This document shows, piece after piece, positions 1 to 10,939 of a DNA stretch of 64,000 nucleotides (position 1 is its first letter; every line of letters begins with the position of its first letter). The position numbers were made by a program, and so were the translations under genes. Source of the stretch: Aphrophora alni (taxonomy: Eukaryota; Arthropoda; Insecta; Hemiptera; Aphrophoridae); assembly GCA_963513935.1 (NCBI GenBank), contig OY740772.1:98599340-98663339 (forward strand). Direction: 5' to 3'. The notes below the pieces were generated by a model. The model was not told the origin of the DNA. It saw nothing but the letters and a program-made list of their open reading frames with translations, and made no database searches.

Positions 1-1350
1 TTACAGATAAAAACTGAGGATAGAGGGATAATGTAAAGTTTGTATATCTTAAGTAAAATATATTCTCGCCTTGGTTTTGTGTGGGGGGGGGGGAGTGAGT
101 GAAACGTCTGTGAAGCAACAGTTTTTATTACGGACAATAATTTAAGCTAAGGGTTTGTGCCAGTAAACTGTATTCTCACTGAAGAGCGTTGTTTATAGTC
201 GTAATGTTGTGCAATAAAGTAAAGTTATTCCAATCTGTTACCCAAAATGGTCGTAAACGTCATACGTTATATACTAATTTCCCCAAAACCAACACAACGA
301 CTGTATAGTTATGTTTATTAGCAATATGTATAAATTGTATTGTGAAATATTAAAATTGATTAGGAGGGAAAATCGGTTTAAATGCTGGCTTTGTTATGCC
401 GACGAGTTTCTGATTAAAGTTGGTAAAGAAGTTGGGATGGGGGTCTAGGAGTGCAGGGTGTATGATCGCTCATTGGGGAAAACTAGTGGGGAGGGTCTTT
501 GAAGGGATAAATCGAAATGTGGTAAAATCAGTGAAAATGTGGGTTCGTAATGCCGGTTTTTGATTTCAAAGCGGACAAAGTCACGTGTAAAATTAGTAAT
601 AAATAAATTATATAATTTCAGAAACAGTAGCATCAATAATTTTTTCGACCTTACCAATCCAACTTGTACTTCTTTTTGATAGAAATAAACATTAAGTCTT
701 TTCTTTGCATTTCAAGACAGAGATAGATAGATAGATAGATAGAGAGAGGATAGTGACAAAGTGAGAAGGGTGATATTATTGCTTCATTCCAAATAATCTC
801 CGAGTAGTTGTCTAGAGCAAATATTGCGCTAGTCATCCAATATTCAATATGTCTGTTTGTAAAATTGTTGTATCAAACGTTTATTATCTAAGTCTTGCTT
901 TGTGGTGAAAAAATATTTTCCTTTATCAAACACATGCAATGACTAATTATTGTTAAAAAAGAAATTAAATGTTTTCAGATTCATTCATTCATGAGTAGTC
1001 CAGAAATTGTATTAATAAAAAAAATTAAAATTGGAAAAAAATTAGGTGGGGTTTTTAAAAAAAAAAAAATACAATTGTTATAATAATAACTTTTGTAGAA
1101 TAATAATATGTTTGTAGAGTGCGTAGCGCATACTTTTGTGCAACACTTTTAAACTTAAAAATTTATGTTTTTTATTTTATGGAAAAATATTTTGCGGGAA
1201 AAGTTGGTGGAAACGATTTTTTAGTTTTTTTTAGTTTTTAACTACATAGGCTACGTTTTGGTCATCACTTTGGTTTGTACGTTGATAATGACTTTCTTTT
1301 TTTTGTATTTTTTTTGTCTCACTAATCCTTTTATTGTTATTGTTCTTGTT
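1..1350. other. AT-rich non-coding DNA
   Basis: No convincing coding sequence. The stretch holds a G10 run near 84-93, a short GATA-type microsatellite near 720-745 and several A or T runs. Short open frames here have no recognisable motifs and look like chance. Confidence 0.5.
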
Positions 1351-1354
1351 GTGT

Positions 1355-1600
1355 AAAGACGAAACACCTTTCCGTTATCATCGCCTTATTAAAAAGTGGA
1401 AGGAAAGAACATAAAATAACCCTATCCCTTGAATAATGTCAGCATCGGAAAATAAAAATAAAATGGTCTTCAGAGATCTGTTTTGAAAAAATGAAACAGA
1501 TGGATCTAACGTAAGACTACATGAAAAAAGGTGTAGATCCCATTATGGACCTCAGGATTACCAAAACAGTACTCACTAAAGTGAGCTCCTGAGGGTCAAC
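1355..1600 (+). repeat. Family B dispersed repeat, copy 1
   Basis: Diagnostic segments in order: a TTGTTGTGTAAAGACGAAA-like end, 'TCATCGCCTTAT', 'ATAAAATAA', 'GATCTAACGTAAGACTACAT', 'AGGTGTAGATCC', 'CTCAGGATTACC' and a 'TACTCACTAAAGTGAG' end. The same order recurs about 15 times in the window. This copy is nearly full length and moderately diverged. It may be a SINE or MITE; the family is not one I can name. Confidence 0.7.
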
Positions 1601-2089
1601 ACTTTCAAATGAAATAAACGTACTTAATGTTTGAGTTACCTCCACCTCCTGTGAGGCAAAACGCCAAAATTAAGACTTATTCAGGTAGCACTCCTTACCT
1701 GACAAGATCCGCAGATAAATAAAATTAAAGCGGAAAGATGAAATCTCCTTTTAAGCTATCTTCTTACAATCACGTGTCATTAAGTCTATTTGAAATTACT
1801 GACCAACCCATCCAATCCCTAATTGAAAAACTTGGACTCATAGAAACTGCCCCTCACTAGACAAAAATTGCCCCAATCCGTATTTATGTTTTGTAATTAA
1901 TAGCAAAATTAATGCAGAGTTTCAGTCACCCTGTATACAATTTGCATAATCCAAAATTAATTGCAGTAATACTTTCAAAAAAAATCTTCAAACAAAAATA
2001 CTATATTCTTATAGAAGTAAACATTAGTTTACATTTCAACTGTTAATATGCCTAAAAGTAAAATTTCCTTGATTTTCGATATTTTCCCT

Positions 2090-2230
2090 TGTGGTCTGCA
2101 GCTTAAGGAATGATAAATGAGATCTCACAGAAGGGTAGAAACTGGAAAGTTAATATAAACTTCAGTTTACATACGAATGACAGTTGCCGAGACGAGTGGG
2201 GGGGGGGCAACTCTTTCTTAAACAGGACAC
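2090..2230 (-). repeat. Minor dispersed repeat (family C) fragment
   Basis: Read on the minus strand, this resembles 16955-17070 and more weakly 27990-28075. Shared parts are a TTAATATTAACTTTCCA-like segment followed by CAGGAGGAACATCTCATTTATCATTA-type sequence. Function unknown. A G10 run lies at its edge. Confidence 0.4.
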
Positions 2231-2599
2231 ACGTGAGTAGATTGAAGTAGCAGCTCGTAACCTCTTGAAATAAACTTTATCTTTTATATCTAAGAAGTAG
2301 TTAAATGTAAACAGAAGACAGCGGTTTGCACATTTAGTCCTGTGTTAGCTATTATGAATATCGTTTGTAAAACCTGATAATAAATCCGCAATGAAAGAGG
2401 ATTTACTGAGGCTGATTGTGCCACTCAACGAACCGAATGATTTGCATAAGTAACACAAATTTTATAAACAATTTTATCAAAATTTAGTTTATAAAAGTTT
2501 AAATTTCAAATCTTTGGAAAATGAATAGCTTAAAAATTGTAGAGTTGGGAAACTATATAGAGTACAGTACACTAAACATTATTGAAATTTGGAAAAATC

Positions 2600-3790
2600 T
2601 ATTTGAAATTCTTGAATGGTAGCAGTTTTAATATGTGTTATTCAACTTATAACACTTGATTTTAAATACAATTTGAAAATTTTACGTATGTATCCATACC
2701 ATTCAACCCCACCTCTCTACGATGACAATAGCGAAGTTATTGTCAAAAATATAATTTTGACCCTTGATCTACTTAGAAAATGTGATCTTCTAATTCCTAA
2801 ACTTGCTTCACTTGTAACACTATAGCACCCCCCCCCCATTATAACATTCAACTTATATCACATTGAATTAGATACAAATTTGCAGATTTCAATTATGCAT
2901 GTACCTCCCTCCCCTACCTCTCTAAGATGGCAAATAAGGTTATTGTCGAAAATCTAATTTCTAAAAACTCCCAAAAAAATTCGTATAGTTATCAAGTTAC
3001 CAATATCATTGTAGAGAGATGAGGGTTCTTCACATATGTACAGCTCCGAGCACTTTTGACATATTAAATTAGATTATCTGAATTCTAATAGACTTTTCAC
3101 ATGAACCCTTTAAAGTGATATATGACAAAATATATATATCGAAGTAGTGATATACAATATTACGAGTTTCAGTAACCTGTAACTCAACTGTTTTACACAA
3201 ATTTACTCTACCGGGTAAGTCCCCTTATTCCAACCGACCAAGAAACCAACTTTTCAGCATTACATTTAGAATTTCTACTTGCTTATCACAGTTTGTCTTG
3301 GAAGGACGCTGTTCCTTCATCCTATAAACTAGGAGACTTCGTGCTGAAGAAATCTGAACTGGTTCCTGATCTTGGTGTGTTGTCAGCCAGAGATCTGACT
3401 TCTCAATCTTACATCGAACAAGTATGCAGGAAGGCTTTACAAATGTTGTGGTTCAACAAGAGGCAGACGGTGGATCTCAAGGAACATAGAACTTTTTTTG
3501 GTTTTGAATTATCCCACAGGAGGAGGTCTTCTTTGATTAGACGGTATTCAATAAACTTTATAAAATACTACGTTAGGAATGTACCAGTGATGCAACTTGG
3601 AAATTTGAAAATAGATACCTTACAACAGAAATTTTTAAAACATGGGTTATATTTATTCTATAGTTTAATAATCTCTGAGATACCGTACTTGGAGAGATAA
3701 AATTTCATGATCCGTGTAGCACTATTTGACAAATTATACTATTATTGTTAAAAGTGTAAATAAATCAAATAATTACATTGTATCATGGGG
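2600..3790 (-). mobile_element. Family A inverted-repeat element, interrupted copy
   Basis: Minus-strand copy of the family whose best copy is 21879-22721. Recognisable parts are the 'CTCTCTACGATGACAA' block, present twice (near 2715 and 2920), the 'GAAACCAACTTTTCAGCATT' block near 3240 and the end 'GGGGCTGGGTAACTAC' near 3787. The two end segments are separated by about 480 bp of unrelated sequence carrying a LINE reverse-transcriptase fragment, so a second element landed inside this copy. Confidence 0.65.
3290..3765 (+). pseudogene. LINE reverse-transcriptase fragment nested in family A
   Basis: A 135-codon open frame (3293-3700) has no natural ATG start; it opens at TTG. It contains YKLGDFVLKKSELVPDLGVL, then YIEQVCRKALQMLWFNKR. 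This is the familiar non-LTR retrotransposon pattern at the end of the RT palm and start of the thumb: 'Y-LG...V-DLGV--D--L-F--HI------KAL--LGFI-R'. The expected Asp after DLGV is replaced. The C-terminal part no longer resembles RT. After the stop comes AT-rich sequence ending AAATAAATCAAATAA, possibly the retroposon 3' end. It is a short 5'-truncated relic, not a functional gene. Confidence 0.6.
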
Positions 3791-4690
3791 CTGGGTAACT
3801 ACTTATATAACACCTACCAACAGTATTCTTGTAGAAACATCAATCATCAAATAAAAAATAAGCCATAACTTTCCAAAACTTTATTAACGACATTATGACG
3901 TTTCAATGACTACGTCACAATATTCAGTTGTTTAATGTAAAATTTTGTATATTGTTTTATTATTGTTAAAAAATGATGGCTTAAATTTCTGCCTTCCTTC
4001 GGGATTTCTACAATTAACTTAAATTTTGTAGATGTAAAAAAGTATATATTTTTTAATATTTAATTATTTTAAAATAATATATTCATTCAACATTTTATAC
4101 TTTAATTAAAAGTAATTCATATCTCAGCTTATAGTATCTTCCGAATTCTGACTTAGGAAAACTGTAATGTTTGTTGTAGAATGGTACTACACATATCTTG
4201 CAACCCTTAGTAATTTGTTTTCTCACCCCCCAACATGTCCAGATCCGTGCTCCCTAGCCTAATTGCCTCTGACGTGTAGAGTAACAATAAAATGCCTTAT
4301 AGAGTTTCTACTCTTTCTTTTTAGTTTATCTCGGATTTCTTATATTTTTTCTTTTTTTCCCCCTGGTTTCTTGCAGTCCATAATATGGTCATATTTTATA
4401 GTAGACGTCATAATTTAGGATTTCCTTCGTCACGTGTTATAGAGATCGTTAAAACGTTGCTTTATATCCGATTTTGTAGAAAGCTGAAAAAATTATTATG
4501 TTAGTATTTTTATCGATAAATCCAGTTGGGGCCTTGAGAAATTCTAGCTATTGCGATCACCAAGAAAACGGCAAACCCGCAACAAGAAGATGCCCTTTGA
4601 TCTTTTACGTTGAATTAATCACACTAATTTTTGTCACTATATTTATACAATGGAGACACAAATTGTGGTAATTCAAAAACGATTATTCAC
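3791..4690. other. Non-coding AT-rich DNA
   Basis: No gene or clear repeat recognised. Several poly-T tracts (for example near 4345-4360) are the only notable feature. Confidence 0.45.
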
Positions 4691-4699
4691 AGAGTTCAA

Positions 4700-5112
4700 A
4701 CTTGGGCCTACTTTTCAAATTAATTTCCTTCAACACGAATGCACTTTTCTTATCGTTCATCGTTCTTCTAGCTTCTGTATGTCCCTGGCATAAAATTTGT
4801 TAGGTTACTGTCAAAGCCAGGTCGCACTGGATTTCACCTCCTCGTTCGAGCCAAATGTGTAGAGATTCTTTAAGTGGTTCAAACAAAATGGAAGTTCGAT
4901 GTCGTGAGGTCTGGACTGTGAGGGGGTGTGGTAGGATCTTCTAGTCCAGTTATCATGAGTCAGTTGTGGCGTATGCGGGGGAGTGTTTTGGTGGAGCAAA
5001 ATCACACCTCTTGTCAACAGTCCCTGATGTTTCGTCCGAATGGGAAGCCTTTCGTTGTTTTCCAGCATATCACTGTAATATTGGCTGTTGATCTTCGAGA
5101 TAATCGCAAAAA
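4700..5112 (-). pseudogene. Mariner-family transposase relic
   Basis: Minus-strand C-terminal half of a Tc1/mariner transposase, the enzyme that cuts and pastes its own element at TA sites. Visible in order are INSQYYSDMLEN (mariner 'tINaeyY...L'), GLLTRGVILLHQNTPPHT (normally LLHDNARPHTA), then TPPHSPDLTTSNFHF (normally HPPYSPDLAPSDFHLF), NHLKNLYTFGSNEEVK and, past a stop, 'NKFYARDIQKLEER' (normally FY--GI--L--RW). These pieces lie in different frames. The second catalytic Asp is Gln and the third catalytic Asp is Asn. Frameshifts, stops and missing catalytic residues make it dead. The family assignment is firm; the subfamily is not. Confidence 0.8.
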
Positions 5113-5116
5113 ATAG

Positions 5117-6520
5117 GGCCGGTTGAAATAATTATAAGCAATACTTTACCTGTTGATATATACGTCTTAACTTTTTCCTAGAAGGAAACGTTGTTGCTTT
5201 CATTTTAGGTTTTACTTTGCTTGGATTTCACCTTCTTCTACTATAAATATAATCATTGATGTGCAAAAACTGTTGTTCTTCCGATGTAAAATTCTCGGGC
5301 GGACTCGTCATCAATAATAGAGTGAATCATATATTATGTTACAAAATCTTATGAAGCAGCTGATCAGAAGCCATACAAGAATACCAACTTATAATATTCA
5401 AATTTCCCCATTTATTTATGGATTCCTTTTTGAGTTAGAACAATTTGTCTTGTTACTTATTGAATGGCCTTTTTATATGTATTGTGTATTGTAAATGCTA
5501 TAGAAGTTGCAATTTTTATCCTATTTTGTTTTAATTTAGTTACATAGGGTCAAATTTCGAAATCCGTTGGACGAACTCTTTGATCACAAAATAAGTCGGT
5601 ATATTACAAATGGCGACTTATTTAAAATATTTTCATTGATTTTGTTTTTTTATAATTATTCCAGAACATTATTGAGTTTTTACTTGAGATTTTGTACACA
5701 GCTTTGGGTCATTAATCTTCATATTTCACTACCGAAATAGGTAAGTTCTTTGAAAAAATATGTATTTTGCCAGATTGCCGAATTTTTCCTCAATTACTCA
5801 CATATCTACATTTTTTGTAGTAGTATTTACCAATAAGTTTTGGTTCCATCCTTAAAAGGCTATACGTTCAAAAACTTTAAAGAATTTTTTTAGAAAAACG
5901 TGTTTTTCCGTTTTTTATAGGAACAACAACCAAACATTTTGAATTATAAAAAAAGAAAAAAGTCACTGAGATATGGTAAAAGTATATACATACCAAATTT
6001 GATTAAAATCAGTCCAAGCGTTTTTGAAGTTCACTGCATATACGGCAGCGACAGACAGATATCATTCTCAAAACCACTTTTCATACCAGTGGACTTCAAA
6101 ACAAATATATCCATTAACTCGGTAACGATTTTCGGACCCATCATATAACTTTACCCTCTCCCGATACCAAAAGTGTTTTATGTCTTATTTTACTCGACTA
6201 TAATATTTAATATGAGATAGATGCTTCCTGGAGTATAACGTATAACGGATATTGAATGCCATCGTAAATCTGGTTATCATTTTGTATTACGTGAACTTAT
6301 GAAGAAGTGGGATAAAACCTATCTTTGGCAGAATATAAATAGAGTTTAATCATATTTTAGTGATTATGTTATGACTATATCGTAATTCTAGGTATATTTT
6401 ATAAAAAAATACGTTTCTGTTGGTTGGTATAACTGTCGAGAAAGGACATACACAAAATAAATTTACGTTTATTTATAGTATAGGAAGTCTAGTGTAAGTT
6501 TGGTATTCGCAAATAAGTTC
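5117..6520. other. Non-coding DNA with an old repeat near 5860-6180
   Basis: No gene. The part around 5930-6150 (AAATTTGATTAAAATCAGTCCA, GACAGACAGATATCATTCTC, CCACTTTTCATACCAGTGGACTTC in pieces) resembles short stretches near 13165-13215 and 49670-49730 (ACTTTTTTGAA-TC-G-T-ACTTCAAAA) and may be another minor dispersed repeat. Confidence 0.35.
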
Positions 6521-6529
6521 GACTTCCTT

Positions 6530-7258
6530 TTTTGACAGAGCATTGCGTTTCGGGAAACTGAAAAAAGGTTATTTTTCATATATTGTCCGCCGTCGTCTTT
6601 GGTCGTACGTAAGCACGATAGCGACCACAAAAATTAAGATCAGACCATGAAATTTGGTATAGTGTGATATAGAGAAACCTATTGAATTTCTTAAACCGAA
6701 TGAAAAATGTCAAAATCTTAAACTGTTTTTTTTTTTTTTTATACGTCGTTTGTTATTCAACTTGTAACACATGGGATTTTAATAAAATTTGAAAATTTCA
6801 ATTCTATGTAATGATAAGAAGCCAACCGCTATATGATTAGAAACTAAGTTTTTATAAAAAATTATATTCGAACCCTGACTTCTCAAGAAAATGTAAATTT
6901 TATTTACCTACGAGATCCAAGAGTCACTAACACGAGCGTAGCGAGTGGATTTACTTTTCGTACGTACATTTCTGTGCCCCGCTAGGACCACGACCACTAA
7001 TCGAGCGAAGTGAGAAGACTTTTTAATATATACACATCTATGAGGTCCGTTAGGCGGTCAAGTAGCGATATAAACAATTACCAGGTTCAGAAAACCTGTG
7101 TAACAACTGTTTCAAACAAACCTACTGGGTAATTTCACGTTGATCTACCAATACAATTTAACATTTCCTACAAGGCCCAGGAAACCAACTTATGTGCATT
7201 AAGTTTAAAGGATCTTTTTATTTTATCATTGTAATATGGCGTTGGGGAAGTACAATGA
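6530..7258 (-). mobile_element. Family A inverted-repeat element, near-complete copy
   Basis: Minus-strand copy. From left: 'GGGAAACTGAAAAAAGGTTA', 'CGTAAGCACGATAGCGACCA', 'CACAAAAATTAAGATCAGAC', a poly-T tract, 'TATTCAACTTGTAACACATG', two copies of the GAGCG-AGCGAGTG palindromic motif (6934 and 7003, 69 bp apart), 'AACAACTGTTTCAAACAAA', 'GTTGATCTACCAATACAATT' and the terminal block ending at GTACAATGATG. No transposase coding capacity. Confidence 0.75.
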
Positions 7259-7320
7259 TGAAATCATCACTTTATTTCGAATTGTAAACATATCATTATT
7301 TTTTAATCTTTTTTAAATGT

Positions 7321-7758
7321 TTGGTAATTATATAGCAGAGTAGCCTCACTTCAAAATAAATTTTTATGGGTTTTATTCGTCAAATAAATGTTGAAAAAAT
7401 ATTTTATTATCGAAAAAAAGTGTAGGAAAGATGATTACATAATATAATTACACAAGTTGTTTTTTCGTGAAAAAATTAACTCTGTGTTATCTTTCATACT
7501 CATGACATTCACTTCAATAAACGTACGGAAGGTTTGGCCAGGTGGTTTTATATATCAATAAATTCCTCTTCTACTGAATTTGCAGCAGAATTTGACTCTG
7601 ATTAAGATTTTCTTGTGTAATATTGTGTAATTATATTATACAATCATCTTTCCTACACTTTTTTTTCGATAATAAAATATTTTTCCAACATTTATTTGAC
7701 GAATAAAACCCATAAAAATTGATTTTGAAGTGAGGCTACTCTGCTATATAATTACCAA
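7321..7758. mobile_element. Foldback/MITE-like element with ~135-bp inverted repeats
   Basis: The left arm 7321-7455 begins TTGGTAATTATATAGCAGAG and is matched almost perfectly in reverse complement by 7611-7758, which ends CTCTGCTATATAATTACCAA. The spacer is about 155 bp. ATGT lies immediately outside both ends (7317-7320 and 7759-7762), consistent with a 4-bp target duplication. It has no coding capacity, so any mobility would need enzymes supplied in trans. Confidence 0.8.
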
Positions 7759-8044
7759 ATGTTTCAATGGAAACCGAGTTAGATCGCGGTTTCAATTTTT
7801 AACTTTTCACATTCGCACAAACTGTTTATTTAAGCTATATATAGGATATGACGAAACTTCGTGATGTACTAACTGAATGTTATTAGTTTTTACATTAATC
7901 AAATAAAGTGAGATTATAACGAATATCATTTTTGGGTAGAATTTATTATGGTGTGTGAAACTATACCATTATTTATACAGAACAAACAGTTTGAGGAGGG
8001 GGGGGGGTATTTGTTGTAAGTGTTAGGATTGCTTTCTTTTACTT

Positions 8045-8250
8045 TCATGTTCTTTAAAGGCGGGAAACCTCTCGCTCATCATCGACGTATGATAACATTC
8101 GAATAATCCATAACGTGTGTGTCGGAAAAAAACAATAGTTAGTTAAGAAAGACCTGATAGAAACGATGAAAGAGAGCGATCTAACCCAAGACTCCATGAG
8201 GTTCCAACAAAGGTCCCTCAGGATTGTTCAGCACTCCCTATAACTAAAAA
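8045..8250 (+). repeat. Family B dispersed repeat, copy 2
   Basis: Contains 'AAACCTCTCGCTCATCATCG', 'GATCTAACCCAAGACTCCAT' and 'GTCCCTCAGGATTG'. Shortened, and abuts the LINE relic that starts at about 8252. Confidence 0.65.
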
Positions 8251-8251
8251 A

Positions 8252-8965
8252 TGAACGAGACAAAATCTGTTCATGTTAATTTTACTAACAGAAAAACCAA
8301 TTATCTCCCAGTGATTATCAATCAACAAGTGATCCCACAAGACAATAATGCATGACACTAGACGCAAGATTGCGATGGAAGGTACATGTTAAAAAGAAAC
8401 GTAATGAACTAAATCTCAAACAAAGGAAAATGCATTGGCTTCTTGGGCGGCATTCAGAGCTGTCAGTGCACAATAAACTATTACTTTATAAACAAGTCCT
8501 AAAACCTATCTGGACATATGGTGTGCAGCTTTGGGGCTGCGCAAAAAGAATCAGCATTAAAATTATTCAAACATATCAAAATAAAGTACTGAGGGGCATT
8601 GTTAATGCCCCATGGAACATACGAAATGATGATCTCCATAAGGATTTACAAATTGCTACAGTTTATGAAGAGGTTCGGCAATTTGCTAGGAAGCATGAAG
8701 AAAGATTGCATAAGCACCATGACATCGAGATGCTACAAGTTCTCGACAATTCAGTTCAAATTCGGCGGTTGGACAGGATAAAACTGTTTGATTTGGCCTA
8801 AAACAAGACTAATACGTAAATAACACAAGAACAAGTGATTTTTGTATATTGGAGTGCGTCGTAGGATGTGCAGCCAACAAACGCTTTCATTTCATAGAAA
8901 TATTGATAGTTGGACTAAGTTCAGTTTCAATTGTAAATAAAAATAAAAAACTCAATATAACTGAG
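8252..8965 (+). pseudogene. Jockey-type LINE, 3' end of ORF2 (reverse transcriptase)
   Basis: The 3' part of a non-LTR retrotransposon polymerase. In one frame 8255-8350 reads NETKSVHVNFT...LPVIINQQVIPQ, the Jockey-type block before KYLG. In another frame 8352-8801 reads TLDARLRWKVHVKKK, LLLYKQVLKPIWTYGVQLWG, YQNKVLRGIVNAPWNIRN, DLHKDL and ends RRLDRIKLFDLA then a stop. These are the thumb and C-terminal motifs of Jockey-clade RT. The KYLG motif is missing where the two frames join, so there is a small deletion or frameshift. After the stop the sequence ends near TTGTAAATAAAAATAAAAA, typical of a LINE 3' tail. It is 5'-truncated, as most LINE copies are. Confidence 0.8.
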
Positions 8966-9407
8966 CAACTGAGGGTGGTTAGGTTTTTATTTAAGTTATA
9001 TTATTTGTTATACAAGGAAAGAGGGGAAAGTTTCAGTTTCGCAGTCAAAACCATTGCAATACAAATATAGAGACAAGGGATGAGAAGCAAATTAACTGTT
9101 TCAAAGCCAGCAAATTACCATCGATCAATACCAGAAGTGCGGTTTAGCTTTATAGTGGAAATATGAAGTGGAACTTTTATAAATTGGAGTAGTTTTAATC
9201 TATGGTATGTAAATTGTATTGAGGATGAAATTAGAAGGCAATGTAATTAGTAATAAATGGTTCAAAAACCCATCTTTCTCACTCACCCTTTTCCAAAACC
9301 GTATTTAAACCAATTACCGTGAACAAAAAATGTTAGTTTGGCAGTTGGCAATCAAATTGAAATTGGACGGCATCTTTGAAAACAAATCTATAGAACTCCT
9401 AAACACC

Positions 9408-9658
9408 CTTCTCTTGAGCCACTATTGTGAGTACGGGAGTGGCAATCCCTTGAGACTCTATCTGGATCTACTGTTTCATATAATCTTGGGTTAGATCCCT
9501 CTATTTCATCTTTCCTCTCAGGTCTGTCTTGACCAACTTTTGTTCTGTTACGAGTCTGACGCTATTAGAGGGTTAGAGGGTCTTTATTTTATTTTTTTAT
9601 AATGGGATAATGATGGAAAGGTTTTTCGCCTTTAAACAACAAGAGGGAAACAAAATAG
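9408..9658 (-). repeat. Family B dispersed repeat, copy 3
   Basis: Essentially full length, minus orientation: GTGAGTACGGGAGTGGCAAT, TGGATCTACTGTTTCATAT, CTTGGGTTAGATCCCTCT, TCTGACGCTATTAGAGGGTT and CGCCTTTAAACAACAAGAGG in order. Confidence 0.75.
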
Positions 9659-9659
9659 A

Positions 9660-10500
9660 CTGGTGTAGGTTTAATATATGATTTATGTAGATCATATTTA
9701 GAAAGGTAGAAAAATTCATAATAAATCGGTGGTATCAATTGGTACAATATAGGAAAATCGTACTAGGTTGTTTGTTCTTACTGTAATGTGCAACCACAGA
9801 TCGTTACACCCAGTTTTTGAAATAACTCAATTTTAAATTAGAAAAAAACAGGTGAAATTGGGATTTTTTCAGAAATGTAGGCTTCGTTGTATTGTTGACT
9901 CAGAGTAACGAAACACATGTATTAAGAATTCGTTCACACAGATCGAAAACACCTTTTTAAGATATTAGATAATAGGTTTTCGCCTCTTTTTTTAGGTCAA
10001 TTCGTTTACAACGCGATTACAGTTCTATACAACATAAAATATTTAACTTTTGAGATCCGCGACTTTTTTTCACTTTGTACGTTCCTTCTAAACGGTATGT
10101 AGATAAAACATAATTTTTATTTGGTTGTTTTGGTTAACGATTTTTCGAAAAGTGGGAGATAAAATATAATTTAACCAATTGTCACTTAACTCAGATAAAA
10201 CAATGTTTAATCACGTGTCACACGACCTAAAATACAAGATATCAGCTAACCTTTTAAATTATCACAAAATATAGTTTAATTGAACAGATTCATTTTCCCC
10301 CAAATCTATAAAATGAGAATTGTGAAAAAAGTGGGAAAACACCTATTAGCCAACCAGCGTATATATTTTGTAAACAATAAATAATACAAATTCATTTTCT
10401 TCCTATTTAAAAAATTCAATTTAATCAAATCTTCAAAATAGAAAATAGTCACTTTCTTTAAATTTTGTATATTATTTGTATCTCAGTTAGGAATGTTATA
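9660..10500. other. Non-coding AT-rich DNA
   Basis: Nothing recognisable apart from homopolymer runs. Confidence 0.4.
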
Positions 10501-10511
10501 ATTAAAATGAT

Positions 10512-10932
10512 TACATTGTTCCGCCTTTCTGAGCTTCGTTTATCTTACTCTCAGCTTCGTTGACGCGTTTCGGATATACTCCATTCAATATTCAATAAAA
10601 TCAAAATTAAAAGTACACAAAATTATTAATGAACAAATAATTTCACAAGGAGACGTTATTATTTTTTTAATTTGAAGGGGTTTTTCAAAAGGAAGGTGCA
10701 AGAGACCGGAAACATGAGTAGAGAGATGGGGAGTGACTAATCAGAAACTTTTAGGCAGGCCAATAGGAAGAAAAGAGGGGGAAAGAATGGGAGGAGCGAA
10801 TTGCTTAAAATAACAGGTCCAAACGTAGGATGATCAGTACTATTAAGTGTTTTGAGAATGGAGTATATCCGAAACGCGTCAATAATAGTGAGATTAACGA
10901 AGCTAGGAAAGCCGCAACAATGTACTCATTGT
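10512..10932. mobile_element. Diverged foldback element
   Basis: 10512-10590 and 10855-10932 are imperfect inverted copies. Both carry TGACGCGTTTCGGATATACT (or its complement), an AGCTTCGTT-type motif and ACATTGTT-C-GC-TTTC. Outside the arms the 14-mer AATAGTCACTTTCT occurs in direct orientation on both sides (10444 and 10931 onward), a possible but unproven target duplication. Confidence 0.55.
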
Positions 10933-10939
10933 AATAGTC

